From NCBI RefSeq assembly GCF_000615905.1, contig NZ_BAMN01000009.1:26582-90581 (forward strand): 64,000 bases of DNA, read 5' to 3'. Position numbers and translations under genes: made by a program. The notes beneath the pieces were generated by a model. That model made no database searches, was not told the DNA's origin, and was given only the letters and a program-made list of their open reading frames with translations. The DNA is from Companilactobacillus nodensis DSM 19682 = JCM 14932 = NBRC 107160. Lineage in GTDB: Bacteria; Bacillota; Bacilli; Lactobacillales; Lactobacillaceae. Below are positions 44,117 through 54,064 of the stretch, piece by piece. Numbering within the stretch: the first letter of the stretch is position 1; each line of letters starts with the position of its first letter.

Positions 44117-46531
44117 AACAACAACATTAACAATCTTATTAGGTATAACAATCACCTTAATAATATTCTTGCCTTCAGTAAATTTCATGATTTTCTCATC
44201 TTCACGAGCTAATTTTTCAATTTCATCTTTGCCCATTCCAACAGGAACTTCCATCTTATCTCTCAACTTACCATTAACTTGAACGATCAATTCAACAGTA
44301 GCTGAAACCATCTTGCTTTCGTCGTATGTTGGCCATGCTGCATAGCTGATTGAACCTTCGTGTCCATACTTGCTCCATAATTCTTCCATCATGTGGGGAG
44401 CGATAGGTGCAAGCAACTTAACGAATCCTTCAGCGTATTCTTTAGGCATAGTATCAACTTTGTGAGCTTCGTTAACGAAGACCATCATTTGTGAAATAGC
44501 AGTGTTGAAGTGCAAGGCGTCATAATCTTCAGTTACTTTCTTAACTGTTTCGTTATAAACCTTATCCAACTTGCCATCATTAGTGTCAACGACATAACCA
44601 TCGCAAAGTGTACTGTAGTCATCATCATTGATAAATAATCTCCAAACACGATCAAGGAACTTGTGGGCACCGGATAGTCCGTTTTCTGACCAAGGAATTG
44701 AAGCATCCAATGGTCCCATGAACATTTCATAAACTCTCAAGGTATCAGCACCGTATGATTCAACAACATCATCCGGATTAACAACATTACCCTTCGACTT
44801 AGACATCTTTTCATGATTATCACCCAAGATCATACCTTGGTTGAATAGTTTTTGGAATGGTTCCTTAGTTGGAACAACACCCAAATCGTACAATACTTTG
44901 TGCCAGAATCTAGCATATAGTAAGTGAAGTACGGCGTGTTCTGCACCACCGATGTACAAGTCAACTGGCAACCATTCTTTTAGTAGGTCGTAGTCAGCTA
45001 ATTTTTCATCATTATGTGGATCAATATATCTTAAGTAGTACCATGAGCTACCAGCCCATTGTGGCATTGTGTTAGTTTCACGACGACCCTTACGACCGTT
45101 CTTATCAACAACATTTACCCAATCAGTCAAGTTAGCAAGTGGTGATTCACCAGTACCTGATGGCTTGATATCTGCTTCAGCAGGCAACTTCAATGGTAAT
45201 TCATCTTCAGGAACTAGAGTTGTTTCACCATCTTCCCAGTGAATAACAGGAATTGGTTCACCCCAGTATCTCTGACGTGAGAATAACCAGTCACGAAGTT
45301 TGTAGTTAACGAACTTCTTACCGTAACCTTTGTCTTCTAGATATTCAATTGCTTTATCAATAGCTTCTTTTTGATGTAATCCATCCAAGAAGTCAGAGTT
45401 GATGTGCGCACCGTCACCACCGAAAGCTTCTTTAGTAATATCTCCACCTTCAACAACTTGTTTAATTGGCAAGTGGAATTTTGTAGCAAAGGCAAAGTCA
45501 CGATCATCATGAGCAGGAACAGCCATAACAGCACCTGTACCATATGTAGCTAGAACATAATCTGAGATCCAGATTTGAACTTTTTCACCATTTACAGGAT
45601 TGATTGCATAAGCACCAGTAAATGTACCAGTCTTATCATGATTCAAGTCAGTTCTGTCAAGGTCTGACTTACGAGCAGCTTCTTCTTTGTATGCTTCAAC
45701 ATCAGCACGTTGTTCATCCGTTGTGATGATATCAACAAGCTTGTTTTCTGGAGCTAGAACAACATATGAAACACCGAAGATAGTATCAGCACGTGTTGTG
45801 AAGACAGTGATTTTCTTATCATCGTAACCATCGATTGGAAAATCAATATGAGCACCGATCGAACGACCGATCCAATTACGCTGCATTTCTTTGATGCTTT
45901 CTGGCCAGTCAATGTCATCCAAATCGTCTAACAATCTGTCTGCATAAGCTGTGATCTTTAGCATCCATTGACGCATAGGTTTTCTAACAACTGGGAAACC
46001 TCCACGTTCGGTCTTACCGTCGATAACTTCTTCGTTAGCGACAACTGTACCAAGATCAGGACTCCAGTTAACTGGAACTTCAGCTTCATAAGCTAGACCC
46101 TTCTTGTACATTTGTTCGAAGATCCATTGTGTCCACTTGTAATACTTAGGATCAGTCGTTTGAACTTCACGATCCCAATCATATGAGAATCCTAGTGAGT
46201 TGATCTGACGTTTGAAGTTTTGGATGTTCTTTTCTGTGAAGTCAGCTGGATTGTGACCTGTATCCATCGCATATTGTTCAGCAGGTAGTCCAAAAGCATC
46301 GAAGCCCATTGGATGCAAAACATTGTATCCTTGAGCACGTTTCATACGAGCGAGAATATCAGTTGCAGTATAACCTTCTGGATGTCCAACGTGTAGACCT
46401 TGTCCAGATGGATATGGGAACATGTCTAGTGCATAATAGTTCTTCTTATCCTTGTCATTAGTAGTTTTGAAAGTTTGATTTTCTTTCCAATACTTTTGCC
46501 ATTTTTTCTCAACTGTATTGTGATTGTACAT
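44111..46531 (-). CDS. leuS: Leucyl-tRNA synthetase
   Basis: An 806-residue class I synthetase charging tRNA-Leu. [23 protein letters not shown] is the HIGH region (HVGH). The CP1 editing domain follows (about 220-420, [19 protein letters not shown]), with [16 protein letters not shown], and [14 protein letters not shown] is the KMSKS loop. The C-terminal domain ends at the repeat element. A leucine T-box upstream controls it. GGAGG precedes the ATG. Confidence 0.97.
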   Translation of the reverse strand: MYNHNTVEKKWQKYWKENQTFKTTNDKDKKNYYALDMFPYPSGQGLHVGHPEGYTATDILARMKRAQGYNVLHPMGFDAFGLPAEQYAMDTGHNPADFTEKNIQNFKRQINSLGFSYDWDREVQTTDPKYYKWTQWIFEQMYKKGLAYEAEVPVNWSPDLGTVVANEEVIDGKTERGGFPVVRKPMRQWMLKITAYADRLLDDLDDIDWPESIKEMQRNWIGRSIGAHIDFPIDGYDDKKITVFTTRADTIFGVSYVVLAPENKLVDIITTDEQRADVEAYKEEAARKSDLDRTDLNHDKTGTFTGAYAINPVNGEKVQIWISDYVLATYGTGAVMAVPAHDDRDFAFATKFHLPIKQVVEGGDITKEAFGGDGAHINSDFLDGLHQKEAIDKAIEYLEDKGYGKKFVNYKLRDWLFSRQRYWGEPIPVIHWEDGETTLVPEDELPLKLPAEADIKPSGTGESPLANLTDWVNVVDKNGRKGRRETNTMPQWAGSSWYYLRYIDPHNDEKLADYDLLKEWLPVDLYIGGAEHAVLHLLYARFWHKVLYDLGVVPTKEPFQKLFNQGMILGDNHEKMSKSKGNVVNPDDVVESYGADTLRVYEMFMGPLDASIPWSENGLSGAHKFLDRVWRLFINDDDYSTLCDGYVVDTNDGKLDKVYNETVKKVTEDYDALHFNTAISQMMVFVNEAHKVDTMPKEYAEGFVKLLAPIAPHMMEELWSKYGHEGSISYAAWPTYDESKMVSATVELIVQVNGKLRDKMEVPVGMGKDEIEKLAREDEKIMKFTEGKNIIKVIVIPNKIVNVVVK

Positions 46532-46557
46532 ATTTTATCCTCCAAATAATTTGTCAC

Positions 46558-46790
46558 GATAATAAAAAATCGCCCTATGAAATTAATCATAGGACGAAAT
46601 TATCGCGTTACCACCTAAGTTCCGCTCAATGAGAGCGACTCTTGAATGCCTTAACGCGGACTATTCGTAATCACCTACTGTTAGTTCAGCAATTAAACTT
46701 AAATGGATGAGTTCAGTCAAAGAAGTTATACGTTCACATTAGCCACGTACTTTCTGAAATTCTTCCTTCACTTACTATTTCCGTTGATTT
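46558..46790 (-). promoter_or_regulatory. Leucine T-box leader of leuS
   Basis: On the minus strand: AGTAAGTGAAGG start, specifier CTC in TGAACTCATCC (46709-46711, leucine), T-box TTAGGTGGTAACGCG (46602-46617), and terminator TCGTCCTATGA...TCATAGGGCGA followed by five Ts. Uncharged tRNA-Leu would stabilise the antiterminator and allow leuS transcription. Confidence 0.92.
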
Positions 46791-46795
46791 ATATA

Positions 46796-48115
46796 CTATA
46801 CCATTAACTTCTGTCCGACAACCAATAAATCAGAATTTAAGTTATTATCTTGCTTGATCTGATCAGCAGTTGTATTAGCTTGAGATGCAATCGAATCAAT
46901 TGTGTCACCATCTTGAACGGTTACAGAATTGTCAGTTGAATCATCTTTTGGCGTAGTATCATTATCAGCTGCGGCAGCTGGGGCTGAATTATCTGAGCTA
47001 CCAGTCGTACCTGTAGTCAAAGTATTCTTAACTGATACTGCAACATTAGATGAACTGTTAGATGCATCGTACTTCTTAACTCCGTCAGTTTCATCTTGAA
47101 CAATAATTGGTGCTTGGTCATTACCATAAACATCAGAACTTGTAGCGGTTGCTGAAGCATCAGTTGAACCAGTTACATTAGACATATTATTAACCGTTAC
47201 AGGTTGTTGATTGTCACCATTGTTATTACCGATAACCTTTAAGACTGTCAAAGTCTTGCCAGGGTATACATAGCTACTTGTCTTCAAGTTATTAAGTTCC
47301 ATCAATGTTTCAACGGTCATATTGAACTTGTCAGCAACTGATTGTAATGTGTCCCCTGATGCAAAGACATAAGTTTGATCTTGTGAATCAGTGTCTGTAT
47401 CAAAACGAGTTAAATCATACTTTTGAATGATAGCATTCAATTTGTCAGCATAAGTAGTATCAGTAGCATAACGACCTGTCAAATAAGCTGTGGCATCTTT
47501 GTATGATTCAGTATTACTCTTCCATGCACCAGCGTAAATTTCAGGATTACCTGAAACGCCACCTCTGATCAATGAAACGTAATCTTCAAGTGATTCCTTG
47601 TAAGATGGATACTTTCTGAAGTTAGAACTGATCGAATACAAACTACCAGTTCCATCGTCTTCTTGAGTTCCCATGTTAACCGACTCACCATTGTATGAAC
47701 CCTTAACACCGAACAAATTATAGTTAGGTGCACTAGCTAAACCACTAGTTCCCCAGCCACTCTCGACCATAGCTTGGGCAATCATAACTGATGCATAAAT
47801 ATCATTATTGTCAGCCAATTTACGTGCTGAATTACCAATGTAGTTAATGAAATTTTGGTCACCAACTCCACGCGGTGTGACCATCCCTGCTACACTAGTA
47901 GTTGAATCTGTTGAACCTGTGCTAGCTGAAGTTGCTTCCGCATATACTGGCACAGTAGTTGATACATCAGCTAATTGAGCAAATACTCCACCGACAACCA
48001 AACTACCGCCTAAGAAAGTAACATTCTTACGCAAATTTGCACTTTTAATACTTTTATTATTTAATTTAGTCAAACGATTTTCTTCACGAATGCGTTCACG
48101 ACGTATAATAGTCAT
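46796..48115 (-). CDS. Secreted N-acetylglucosaminidase with two LysM domains
   Basis: A peptidoglycan hydrolase of about 439 residues. A KxYKxGK-like basic start and a hydrophobic segment (about 30-60, cleavage near VYAEA) form the export signal. Residues about 85-235 are a GH73 glucosaminidase (FINYIGNSARKLADNNDIYASVMIAQAMVESGWG, with the catalytic Glu in VESGWG). LysM 1 is at about 248-293 (YVFASGDTLQSVADKFNMTVETL) and LysM 2 at the C-terminus (VTVQDGDTIDSIASQANTT). A Ser/Thr/Asp linker joins them. Starts at 48121 and 48115 are both possible. It likely acts in cell separation. Confidence 0.9.
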   Translation of the reverse strand: MTIIRRERIREENRLTKLNNKSIKSANLRKNVTFLGGSLVVGGVFAQLADVSTTVPVYAEATSASTGSTDSTTSVAGMVTPRGVGDQNFINYIGNSARKLADNNDIYASVMIAQAMVESGWGTSGLASAPNYNLFGVKGSYNGESVNMGTQEDDGTGSLYSISSNFRKYPSYKESLEDYVSLIRGGVSGNPEIYAGAWKSNTESYKDATAYLTGRYATDTTYADKLNAIIQKYDLTRFDTDTDSQDQTYVFASGDTLQSVADKFNMTVETLMELNNLKTSSYVYPGKTLTVLKVIGNNNGDNQQPVTVNNMSNVTGSTDASATATSSDVYGNDQAPIIVQDETDGVKKYDASNSSSNVAVSVKNTLTTGTTGSSDNSAPAAAADNDTTPKDDSTDNSVTVQDGDTIDSIASQANTTADQIKQDNNLNSDLLVVGQKLMV

Positions 48116-48194
48116 ATTCATTTACCCCACATAAAAGCTTATACAACATTATATAATTTCTTAAACAAAATTTAAACAATAGAGAGTAAAAACA

Positions 48195-48839
48195 ATGAAA
48201 ATTTCTAAAAAAATGTCTTTTTTTAATTTAATCCTGCTGATTTGTTTTATTATTTGGAGCCTACTGGTTATCAAACAGACAAGTTTCATCAGGACATTTG
48301 ATCAAGTCGTAATCGGACAAGTTTATCATCACAATGCTTTTTCACTCAGTATTTTTAGATTTTTAACTTCCTGTGGAAACACTGGCACAATTACAATTTT
48401 AACTATTATTTCTGTAATAATATTAGCTCTAATGAAATACTTTTATGCAGCTGGATTCGTTGCAATCAACGAAATTGCTATATCATGGATCAATCATACG
48501 ATCAAGATGAACGTCCAACGTCCACGACCAGCACACCATCACTATGTTTATGCTGGTGGATACAGTTTTCCAAGCGGACACTCTGCTGGATCATTTGCAC
48601 TATATATTTCATTACTGATAATTGCTCTATTTGTGTTCAAAAAGTTAAGCGTCAAAATCACACTAAGTGTCATCGCAATTGGATTAGTGATCCTTATCGG
48701 ATACAGTCGTATCTTCGTTGGTGTTCACTATCCAAGTGATGTTGTTGGCGGCTACCTCTTGGCAGCAACCATTCTCACATTCACAACTCTATTATTCAGA
48801 GCCAAGAATCTTTCTATTCTTAAGCTCAAAGGCATTTAG
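48195..48839 (+). CDS. PAP2-family membrane phosphatase
   Basis: A 214-residue protein with five or six membrane helices. The three acid-phosphatase motifs are present: K-x6-RP as KMNVQRPRP, SFPSGHSAGSF, and SRIFVGVHYPSDVVGG. It probably dephosphorylates undecaprenyl pyrophosphate or other lipid phosphates at the outer face. The ribosome site is weak (AGAGAG). It converges with, and overlaps by 48 bases, the MFS exporter gene. Confidence 0.9.
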   Translation: MKISKKMSFFNLILLICFIIWSLLVIKQTSFIRTFDQVVIGQVYHHNAFSLSIFRFLTSCGNTGTITILTIISVIILALMKYFYAAGFVAINEIAISWINHTIKMNVQRPRPAHHHYVYAGGYSFPSGHSAGSFALYISLLIIALFVFKKLSVKITLSVIAIGLVILIGYSRIFVGVHYPSDVVGGYLLAATILTFTTLLFRAKNLSILKLKGI

Positions 48840-50267
48840 AATTAAGCCTATAATCAATAATACTAGAGATGCGACGTACATATTGTGCAATCCAGAAAAA
48901 AGAATTTGTCTCATTTTGGGTAAAAGCTCTGTTGGCAAGGAACTGGCGGTTTGTGGATCAATTAATTGATTCATCATATCGACAGTTATTTTTTTGTTCT
49001 CAGCCGCACCTTTGATCAAGGCAGTATTAAGAATAATTCCGTAGACTGAGACCATCATTGATTGACCGATGGTACGCAACAATGTATTAAAACTAGTTGC
49101 GACACCGACGTTTTCAGGTGAAACGACTGTTTGTGTTGTAACGGTCGTTGTCGTGATGGTCAAACCAAACCCTAGTCCACCAACAGCTGCAAGGCCACAG
49201 AAGTAAATAAATGGCGTTGAAACATTTGCCGTCAATAAAGCGATATTCGCTAATCCAATGAAGAACAAACTAATATAAATAATTCTGTTTGGAGCCATTT
49301 TCTTGATTAATGAACCAGCCCAGAATGAACCGAAGATCCAGACGATTGAACTTGGTGTAACAGCAAATCCACCCATTGATGGACTCAAGCCTAAGATTCC
49401 TTGCATCCAAGTTGGAATGTAAGCTTCAAACCCAATTAAGAACCCACTGACTAATAGCGCAATAATATTCTGAATTACAAAAGTCTTATTTTTGAATAAT
49501 TGCAGTGGCAAAATTGGATCAGCAACATGTTTTTCAACCTTAATAAACAAGAATACTGAAACAACTGAAACTAGAGCCAAACCAATTGGTAATAACATTG
49601 AACTAGCACTCAAATACTGTAAGGCAAGCATTAGTGGCAATAATATTAGAACTAGCAAAGCTGTTCCAGTGTAGTCAATTCTGACCTTGTCATGCTCACG
49701 CTTGTCTTCTTTTAAGAAGATCCAAATCAAGGCAATCGTGATCAAACCTACTGGCAAGTTGATCAGGAATACCCAATGCCAGCTTAATTTTTCAACAATG
49801 AATCCACCTAGTAATGGTGCAATAATAGCAGCGATTCCCCATGCTGATCCATTGAATCCAAGGATCTTAGCACGTTTATCCAATGGATAAATATCCGCAA
49901 TAATGGTAAATGTCAAAGGCTGAATGGCTCCTGATCCCAATCCTTGAACAACACGTGCTAGAATCAGTGTAAGCATTGAATTAGACATGGCACAAAGTGT
50001 CGAACCAACAACGAATAACGCTAGACCAAACATCAAGACTGGCTTACGTCCGATAATATCTGACAACTTACCATAAATTGGCGTCGAAACAGCTGTCATT
50101 AATAAATAAATTGAGAAAACCCAGTTCATCAAACTAACACCGTGTAAACTACCGATGATAGTAGGCATGGCAGTAGATACAATTGTTCCCTCAATCGCAG
50201 TCATGAATGTAGCGATAAAGATTGCGACAGTTACAACAGCTACATTTGATTGATTTTTTTGTTCCAT
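48792..50267 (-). CDS. DHA2-type MFS multidrug exporter
   Basis: A 491-residue, 14-helix MFS transporter. AIEGTIVSTAMPTIIGSLHG is the DHA2 motif D-like start, GKLSDIIGRKPV is motif A, LARVVQGLGSGAIQPL is motif B, and GSAWGIAAIIAPLLGGFIVEKLSWHWVFLINLPVG is motif C, marking a drug/H+ antiporter. GGGGGAAG precedes the ATG. The substrate cannot be deduced. No regulator is adjacent. Confidence 0.92.
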   Translation of the reverse strand: MEQKNQSNVAVVTVAIFIATFMTAIEGTIVSTAMPTIIGSLHGVSLMNWVFSIYLLMTAVSTPIYGKLSDIIGRKPVLMFGLALFVVGSTLCAMSNSMLTLILARVVQGLGSGAIQPLTFTIIADIYPLDKRAKILGFNGSAWGIAAIIAPLLGGFIVEKLSWHWVFLINLPVGLITIALIWIFLKEDKREHDKVRIDYTGTALLVLILLPLMLALQYLSASSMLLPIGLALVSVVSVFLFIKVEKHVADPILPLQLFKNKTFVIQNIIALLVSGFLIGFEAYIPTWMQGILGLSPSMGGFAVTPSSIVWIFGSFWAGSLIKKMAPNRIIYISLFFIGLANIALLTANVSTPFIYFCGLAAVGGLGFGLTITTTTVTTQTVVSPENVGVATSFNTLLRTIGQSMMVSVYGIILNTALIKGAAENKKITVDMMNQLIDPQTASSLPTELLPKMRQILFSGLHNMYVASLVLLIIGLILNAFELKNRKILGSE

Positions 50268-50312
50268 TAAAAATACTTCCCCCTCAAAAACTAAATAATG
50301 ACATAAAAAAAA

Positions 50313-50352
50313 CAGAGGTCCTTTAAAGTATTAGCTTTAAAGGAACGCCTCT
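50313..50352 (-). terminator. metK terminator
   Basis: Read leftward CAGAGG...CCTTTAAAG and CTTTAAAGG...CCTCTG form a long stem followed by eight Ts. Confidence 0.85.
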
Positions 50353-50363
50353 GTAATCATCTA

Positions 50364-51560
50364 CTATTCCTTGAAGAAACTCTTGATCTCATCAACCTTA
50401 TCAAGTTTTTCCCATGGAAGTTCAATATCTGTACGTCCGAAATGGCCATAAGCAGCCGTTTGTTTATAAATTGGTCTTTGAAGATCAAGCATGATGATAA
50501 TACCTAATGGTCTTAAATCAAAGAACTCATTAATACAATCAACAATTTGATCTTCAGAATAATTACTTGTACCGAATGTATCAACGTGAATTGAAACCGG
50601 CTTTGCTACACCAATGGCATAAGCAATTTGAATTTCAACCTTTTCAGCAATACCAGCAGCAACAAGGTTCTTAGCAATATATCTTGCGGCATAACTAGCT
50701 GAACGGTCAACCTTTGTAGCATCCTTACCTGAGAAGGCACCACCACCGTGACGAGCAAAACCACCGTATGTATCAACGATGACTTTTCTACCAGTAAGTC
50801 CAGAATCTCCTTCTGGTCCACCAATAACGAAACGGCCTGTTGGGTTGATCAAGATTTTAGTCTTGTCATCCATCATATCTTTTGGAGCTACTTCATCGAT
50901 GACATACTTCTTGATGTCTCGTTGAACTTGTTCCAATGATGCTTCAGCCTTGTGTTGAGTACTGATAACGATAGTATCAATACGCAAAGGCTTGTCATGC
51001 TCGTCATATTCAATTGTTACTTGTGACTTTGCGTCTGGCATCAAGTAATCAATTGTCTTGTTCTTTCTAACTTCAGCAGTCTTACGCATAAGCTTGTGAG
51101 CCAATGAAATAGGAAGAGGCATGAATTCTTTAGTTTCGTTTGTAGCGAAACCGAAGACAAAGCCTTGATCTCCGGCACCAATTTGATCCAATGGATCGAA
51201 ATCAGCGTCTTTACCACGCTTCTCAAGCGCATCATTAACACCTTGAGCGATATCAGGTGATTGTTCGTCAAGTGCAACAAGTACGGCACAACCATTACCA
51301 TTGAAACCAGGATTTGAACCATCATATCCGATTTCTGTAATAGTCTTACGAACAACGTTTTGGATATCAACATAAGCTGTTGTTGAGATCTCACCTACAA
51401 CTAATACTAATCCAGTAGTAACAGTTGTTTCACAGGCAACGCGCGCATTCTTATCCTTTGTTAGGATTGCATCGAGAATGGCATCACTAATTTGATCAGC
51501 CATTTTATCTGGATGTCCTTCTGAAACTGATTCAGAAGTAAATAAATAATTTTTTGACAT
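50364..51560 (-). CDS. metK: S-adenosylmethionine synthetase
   Basis: A 398-residue MetK making SAM from methionine and [38 protein letters not shown] and [27 protein letters not shown] are the ATP and phosphate motifs. The GGTGGAA ribosome site is embedded in the SMK riboswitch upstream, so excess SAM should block translation. Confidence 0.97.
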   Translation of the reverse strand: MSKNYLFTSESVSEGHPDKMADQISDAILDAILTKDKNARVACETTVTTGLVLVVGEISTTAYVDIQNVVRKTITEIGYDGSNPGFNGNGCAVLVALDEQSPDIAQGVNDALEKRGKDADFDPLDQIGAGDQGFVFGFATNETKEFMPLPISLAHKLMRKTAEVRKNKTIDYLMPDAKSQVTIEYDEHDKPLRIDTIVISTQHKAEASLEQVQRDIKKYVIDEVAPKDMMDDKTKILINPTGRFVIGGPEGDSGLTGRKVIVDTYGGFARHGGGAFSGKDATKVDRSASYAARYIAKNLVAAGIAEKVEIQIAYAIGVAKPVSIHVDTFGTSNYSEDQIVDCINEFFDLRPLGIIIMLDLQRPIYKQTAAYGHFGRTDIELPWEKLDKVDEIKSFFKE

Positions 51561-51565
51561 AATTT

Positions 51566-51640
51566 TTCCACCTTTCGGTTACAGGGCTTCTCCTTTTATT
51601 AATCACAATAAAAAAAGGATCCCATCAGGAACCTCTTAAT
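51566..51640 (-). promoter_or_regulatory. SMK-box (SAM-III) riboswitch of metK
   Basis: On the minus strand the leader reads AGGTTCC-TGATGGGATCC, then an AT-rich variable segment, then GCCCTGTAACCGAAAGGTGGAA directly before the metK ATG. These are the conserved parts of the SMK box known from Lactobacillales metK genes, in which SAM binding pairs the GGTGG ribosome site away. Confidence 0.92.
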
Positions 51641-51725
51641 AGATTAACACAGATTTAATTTAAAACAAATTGACGAAGACAATTTTCTACATTAATATTG
51701 CTGTATATACCCGCAAGGAGCAGTC

Positions 51726-52409
51726 ATGAACAACTCAACTTATAAAAAGTATAAAAAATTATTTGCTTCATTGATAGAATTTCTCAGTTATCATATATTT
51801 CCGTTCATATTCATCTTCGGACATAATCTAAACAACTACACGATCAATTGGTATCTGGCTATTATGATCGGTATGGTCGCTATCTATAAGGAATATATTA
51901 GATCATTAAAACCTAATATGTATTTCAACGGACTTTATAGCATAATTTACGTAATTTTAATTGTACTGTCATCCAAGAGTTTGAATCTTAACGTAATCAT
52001 CTTGATTTTTGTACAATTAGTATTACTCTTCATCACCAAATACTTCGACGAAAAATATCAACTGGTACAAACCCTGATTGAAAGTTTTATTATCCCTAGT
52101 TTTATGTCGATTGCCATTGCCTATACGTACATGCACTTCATATCATTTACCTTTGTCGTGCCACTACTATTAGTCAACATCGCCGCTATTTTGATAGATT
52201 ACTTCGAAGGAGCCAGATCAGATTACATTCAATTAGTAACACTATCGGGCCTAACTTTGATATTATTCTTATTGGGATACATCAACGCTTTAACTGCGAT
52301 CACCATCGTTATCTTCGTGGTCGTTGCGGTGCTATTAAAGAAGTTCAGACATCTATCTACATCCAATTTGTTCTATCGAGTTATCGGAAACTTCCTATTA
52401 TTAATTTGA
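51726..52409 (+). CDS. Polytopic membrane protein of unknown function
   Basis: A 227-residue protein with about seven membrane helices and few charged residues. AAGGAG lies five bases before the ATG. The motif DYFEGARSDYIQL sits between helices. I recognise no family; UbiA-like or acyltransferase-like folds are conceivable but unproven. It is 15 bases upstream of an N-formylglutamate amidohydrolase-like gene, so the two are probably an operon. Confidence 0.7.
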   Translation: MNNSTYKKYKKLFASLIEFLSYHIFPFIFIFGHNLNNYTINWYLAIMIGMVAIYKEYIRSLKPNMYFNGLYSIIYVILIVLSSKSLNLNVIILIFVQLVLLFITKYFDEKYQLVQTLIESFIIPSFMSIAIAYTYMHFISFTFVVPLLLVNIAAILIDYFEGARSDYIQLVTLSGLTLILFLLGYINALTAITIVIFVVVAVLLKKFRHLSTSNLFYRVIGNFLLLI

Positions 52410-52424
52410 GAAATGAGGTCTTAG

Positions 52425-53231
52425 ATGGAAACAACCAAATCAAACTTTGATTGCTTCAACCCTGACTCCAACGAATACCCAGTCATCTTCAGTCTGCCGC
52501 ACAGTGGGACGTTCGTTCCAGAAGAAATTCGTACTGTACTGAGGAGTGAGGCTGTGTTGGCAAACTCCGACTGGTTTTTGCAGGAACTATACAGTTTTTT
52601 ACCTGAATTAGGCTTAACTGTGATTCAAAACAATATCAACCGTTATATTGCTGACCCTAACCGCAAGAGCTTTGCAATCGATGACGACAACGATTACCGT
52701 CATAATGTTGTTTATCAACACAATACGTTTGGACATGATCTATACGATGAACCACTTAGTAAAGCACAAATTGAGGACAGATTAACCAGATTTTATCATC
52801 CCTATCATGACCAACTACAAAAGCTGATCGATTACAAACTAGATAAGTTCGATGAAATCTATCTAGTGGATCTCCATAGCTTTGCATACTATCCCCGATT
52901 TGAAATGATGTCTCCAGCTGACTTCGTGATTGGCAATGATTACGATAATACTTCGTCTGACCACATCAGAAGCTGGCTGACCAACGAATTACATCGAAAG
53001 AGCTATACTGTATCTGATAATTTTCCTTTTACTGGTGGTCACATAACCAAGCATTACGGTCGACAAGCTAATATTCATGCCTTACAACTTGAAATACGTT
53101 ACAACAATTACATCGAAAATCGAGAGTTCACAGAAGAAGAACTAACAAATTACAATTCAGAATTATTTGCTACAGCACAAAATGATTTGAAAAAAATAAC
53201 TGACTTATTTATAGCAAAAATGGGGCTGTGA
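52425..53231 (+). CDS. N-formylglutamate amidohydrolase family protein
   Basis: A 268-residue enzyme of the FGase family. PVIFSLPHSGTFVPEEI, NRYIADPNRKSFAIDD, FYHPYHDQLQKLI and IYLVDLHSFAYYP carry the expected His/Asp/Glu metal ligands, and HALQLEIRYNNYI follows. The family hydrolyses N-formylglutamate or related amides, but no histidine-degradation genes are nearby, so the true substrate may differ. GAGG precedes the ATG. Its stop directly adjoins repeat copy E. Confidence 0.85.
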   Translation: METTKSNFDCFNPDSNEYPVIFSLPHSGTFVPEEIRTVLRSEAVLANSDWFLQELYSFLPELGLTVIQNNINRYIADPNRKSFAIDDDNDYRHNVVYQHNTFGHDLYDEPLSKAQIEDRLTRFYHPYHDQLQKLIDYKLDKFDEIYLVDLHSFAYYPRFEMMSPADFVIGNDYDNTSSDHIRSWLTNELHRKSYTVSDNFPFTGGHITKHYGRQANIHALQLEIRYNNYIENREFTEEELTNYNSELFATAQNDLKKITDLFIAKMGL

Positions 53232-53387
53232 CATAACTACATAAATCAATAAATTTGCAGCATAAACGCGTAACAAAACACAACTTCTTCCGTTTAACTA
53301 CAAAAAGACATCGAATTTACTACGTAAATACGATGTCTTTTTTAGGTTATACTCAGAAGTTAAACGTGTTTTGTCACACTCTCGTTT
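53232..53387. repeat. Hairpin repeat family, copy E
   Basis: Fills the gap between convergent stops. Outer stem AAAACAC/GTGTTTT (53275-53281 with 53366-53372), strand AACTTCTTCCGTTTAACTAC, inner stem AAAAAGACATCG/CGATGTCTTTTT, loop ATTTACTACGTAAAT, strand GGTTATACTCAGAAGTTAAAC. The left flank ATAACTACATAA...AAATTTGCAGC is shared with copy D. The inner stem sequence is new but fully paired. Confidence 0.85.
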
Positions 53388-53654
53388 TTAAATATGTTTC
53401 AAATAATAAAACTCTTCTTGTGTTAATTTACCTGTCTCAGATTTCTTGATATATTCACGAACTGTTTTTTGATGTTCAATTTGAAGTCTCTTCTTCAAAC
53501 GACAGTTCTTCCAGAATCCATATGCAATGATCGATACTGGAATGATTTCTAGTAATACAGTCGAAGGTATCAACCATGGCTTATCGTTGATCAAAGTAAA
53601 AAACTTTTCTTTATCTTCTTCGGTAGCTCTTGGTGCGCAATGATGATTTAACAT
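53388..53654 (-). CDS. Small membrane protein with SHOCT-like tail
   Basis: An 88-residue protein; AGGAG precedes the ATG by eleven bases. One membrane segment lies at about 29-47 (STVLLEIIPVSIIAYGFW), then a basic helix, then VREYIKKSETGKLTQEEFYYLKHI, a short SHOCT-like motif. Its stop adjoins repeat copy E. Function unknown. Confidence 0.65.
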   Translation of the reverse strand: MLNHHCAPRATEEDKEKFFTLINDKPWLIPSTVLLEIIPVSIIAYGFWKNCRLKKRLQIEHQKTVREYIKKSETGKLTQEEFYYLKHI

Positions 53655-53737
53655 TTTATATCACACTCCTATTACCATTCTTTGAAATTACCACCATCAT
53701 AACCTATTCTGTAAACTCTGTCATGAATTAAGAGTAC

Positions 53738-53767
53738 AAAAAAAGCTAGGACAAAATGTCCTAGCTA
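53738..53767 (-). terminator. tRNA operon terminator
   Basis: Read leftward AGCTAGGACA/TGTCCTAGCT with a 4-base loop and seven Ts, past the tRNA-Val. Confidence 0.85.
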
Positions 53768-53786
53768 ACTTGGAACAACTATTCGA

Positions 53787-53859
53787 TGGAGGATACAGGG
53801 ATCGAACCTGTGACCTCCTGCTTGTAAGGCAGATGCTCTCCCAGCTGAGCTAATCCTCC
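53787..53859 (-). tRNA. tRNA-Val (TAC)
   Basis: On the minus strand GGAGGAT/ATCCTCC acceptor, D-arm GCTC-AGCTGGGA-GAGC, anticodon arm TCTGC-CTTACAA-GCAGG with anticodon TAC, T-arm ACAGG-TTCGATC-CCTGT, discriminator A. All stems pair well; no CCA is encoded. Confidence 0.93.
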
Positions 53860-53865
53860 AAATAG

Positions 53866-53937
53866 TGACCCGTACGGGATTTGAACCCATGTTACCGCCG
53901 TGAAAGGGCGGTGTCTTAACCACTTGACCAACGGGTC
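53866..53937 (-). tRNA. tRNA-Glu (TTC)
   Basis: On the minus strand GACCCGT/ACGGGTC acceptor, anticodon arm CCGCC-CTTTCAC-GGCGG with anticodon TTC, T-arm with TTCAAAT, discriminator A. It is six bases upstream of tRNA-Val in the same transcript. Confidence 0.93.
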
Positions 53938-54064
53938 ATAACTTCGTCAAGAAACCGTATATTTACGTATCCCTTTCTCAAGCACAAAAAATATTATATA
54001 TTAGATATAAAGACGTGACAAGTCTTTTTTCAAGTTTTTATAAAAAAATTGCTGGAGGTACATT

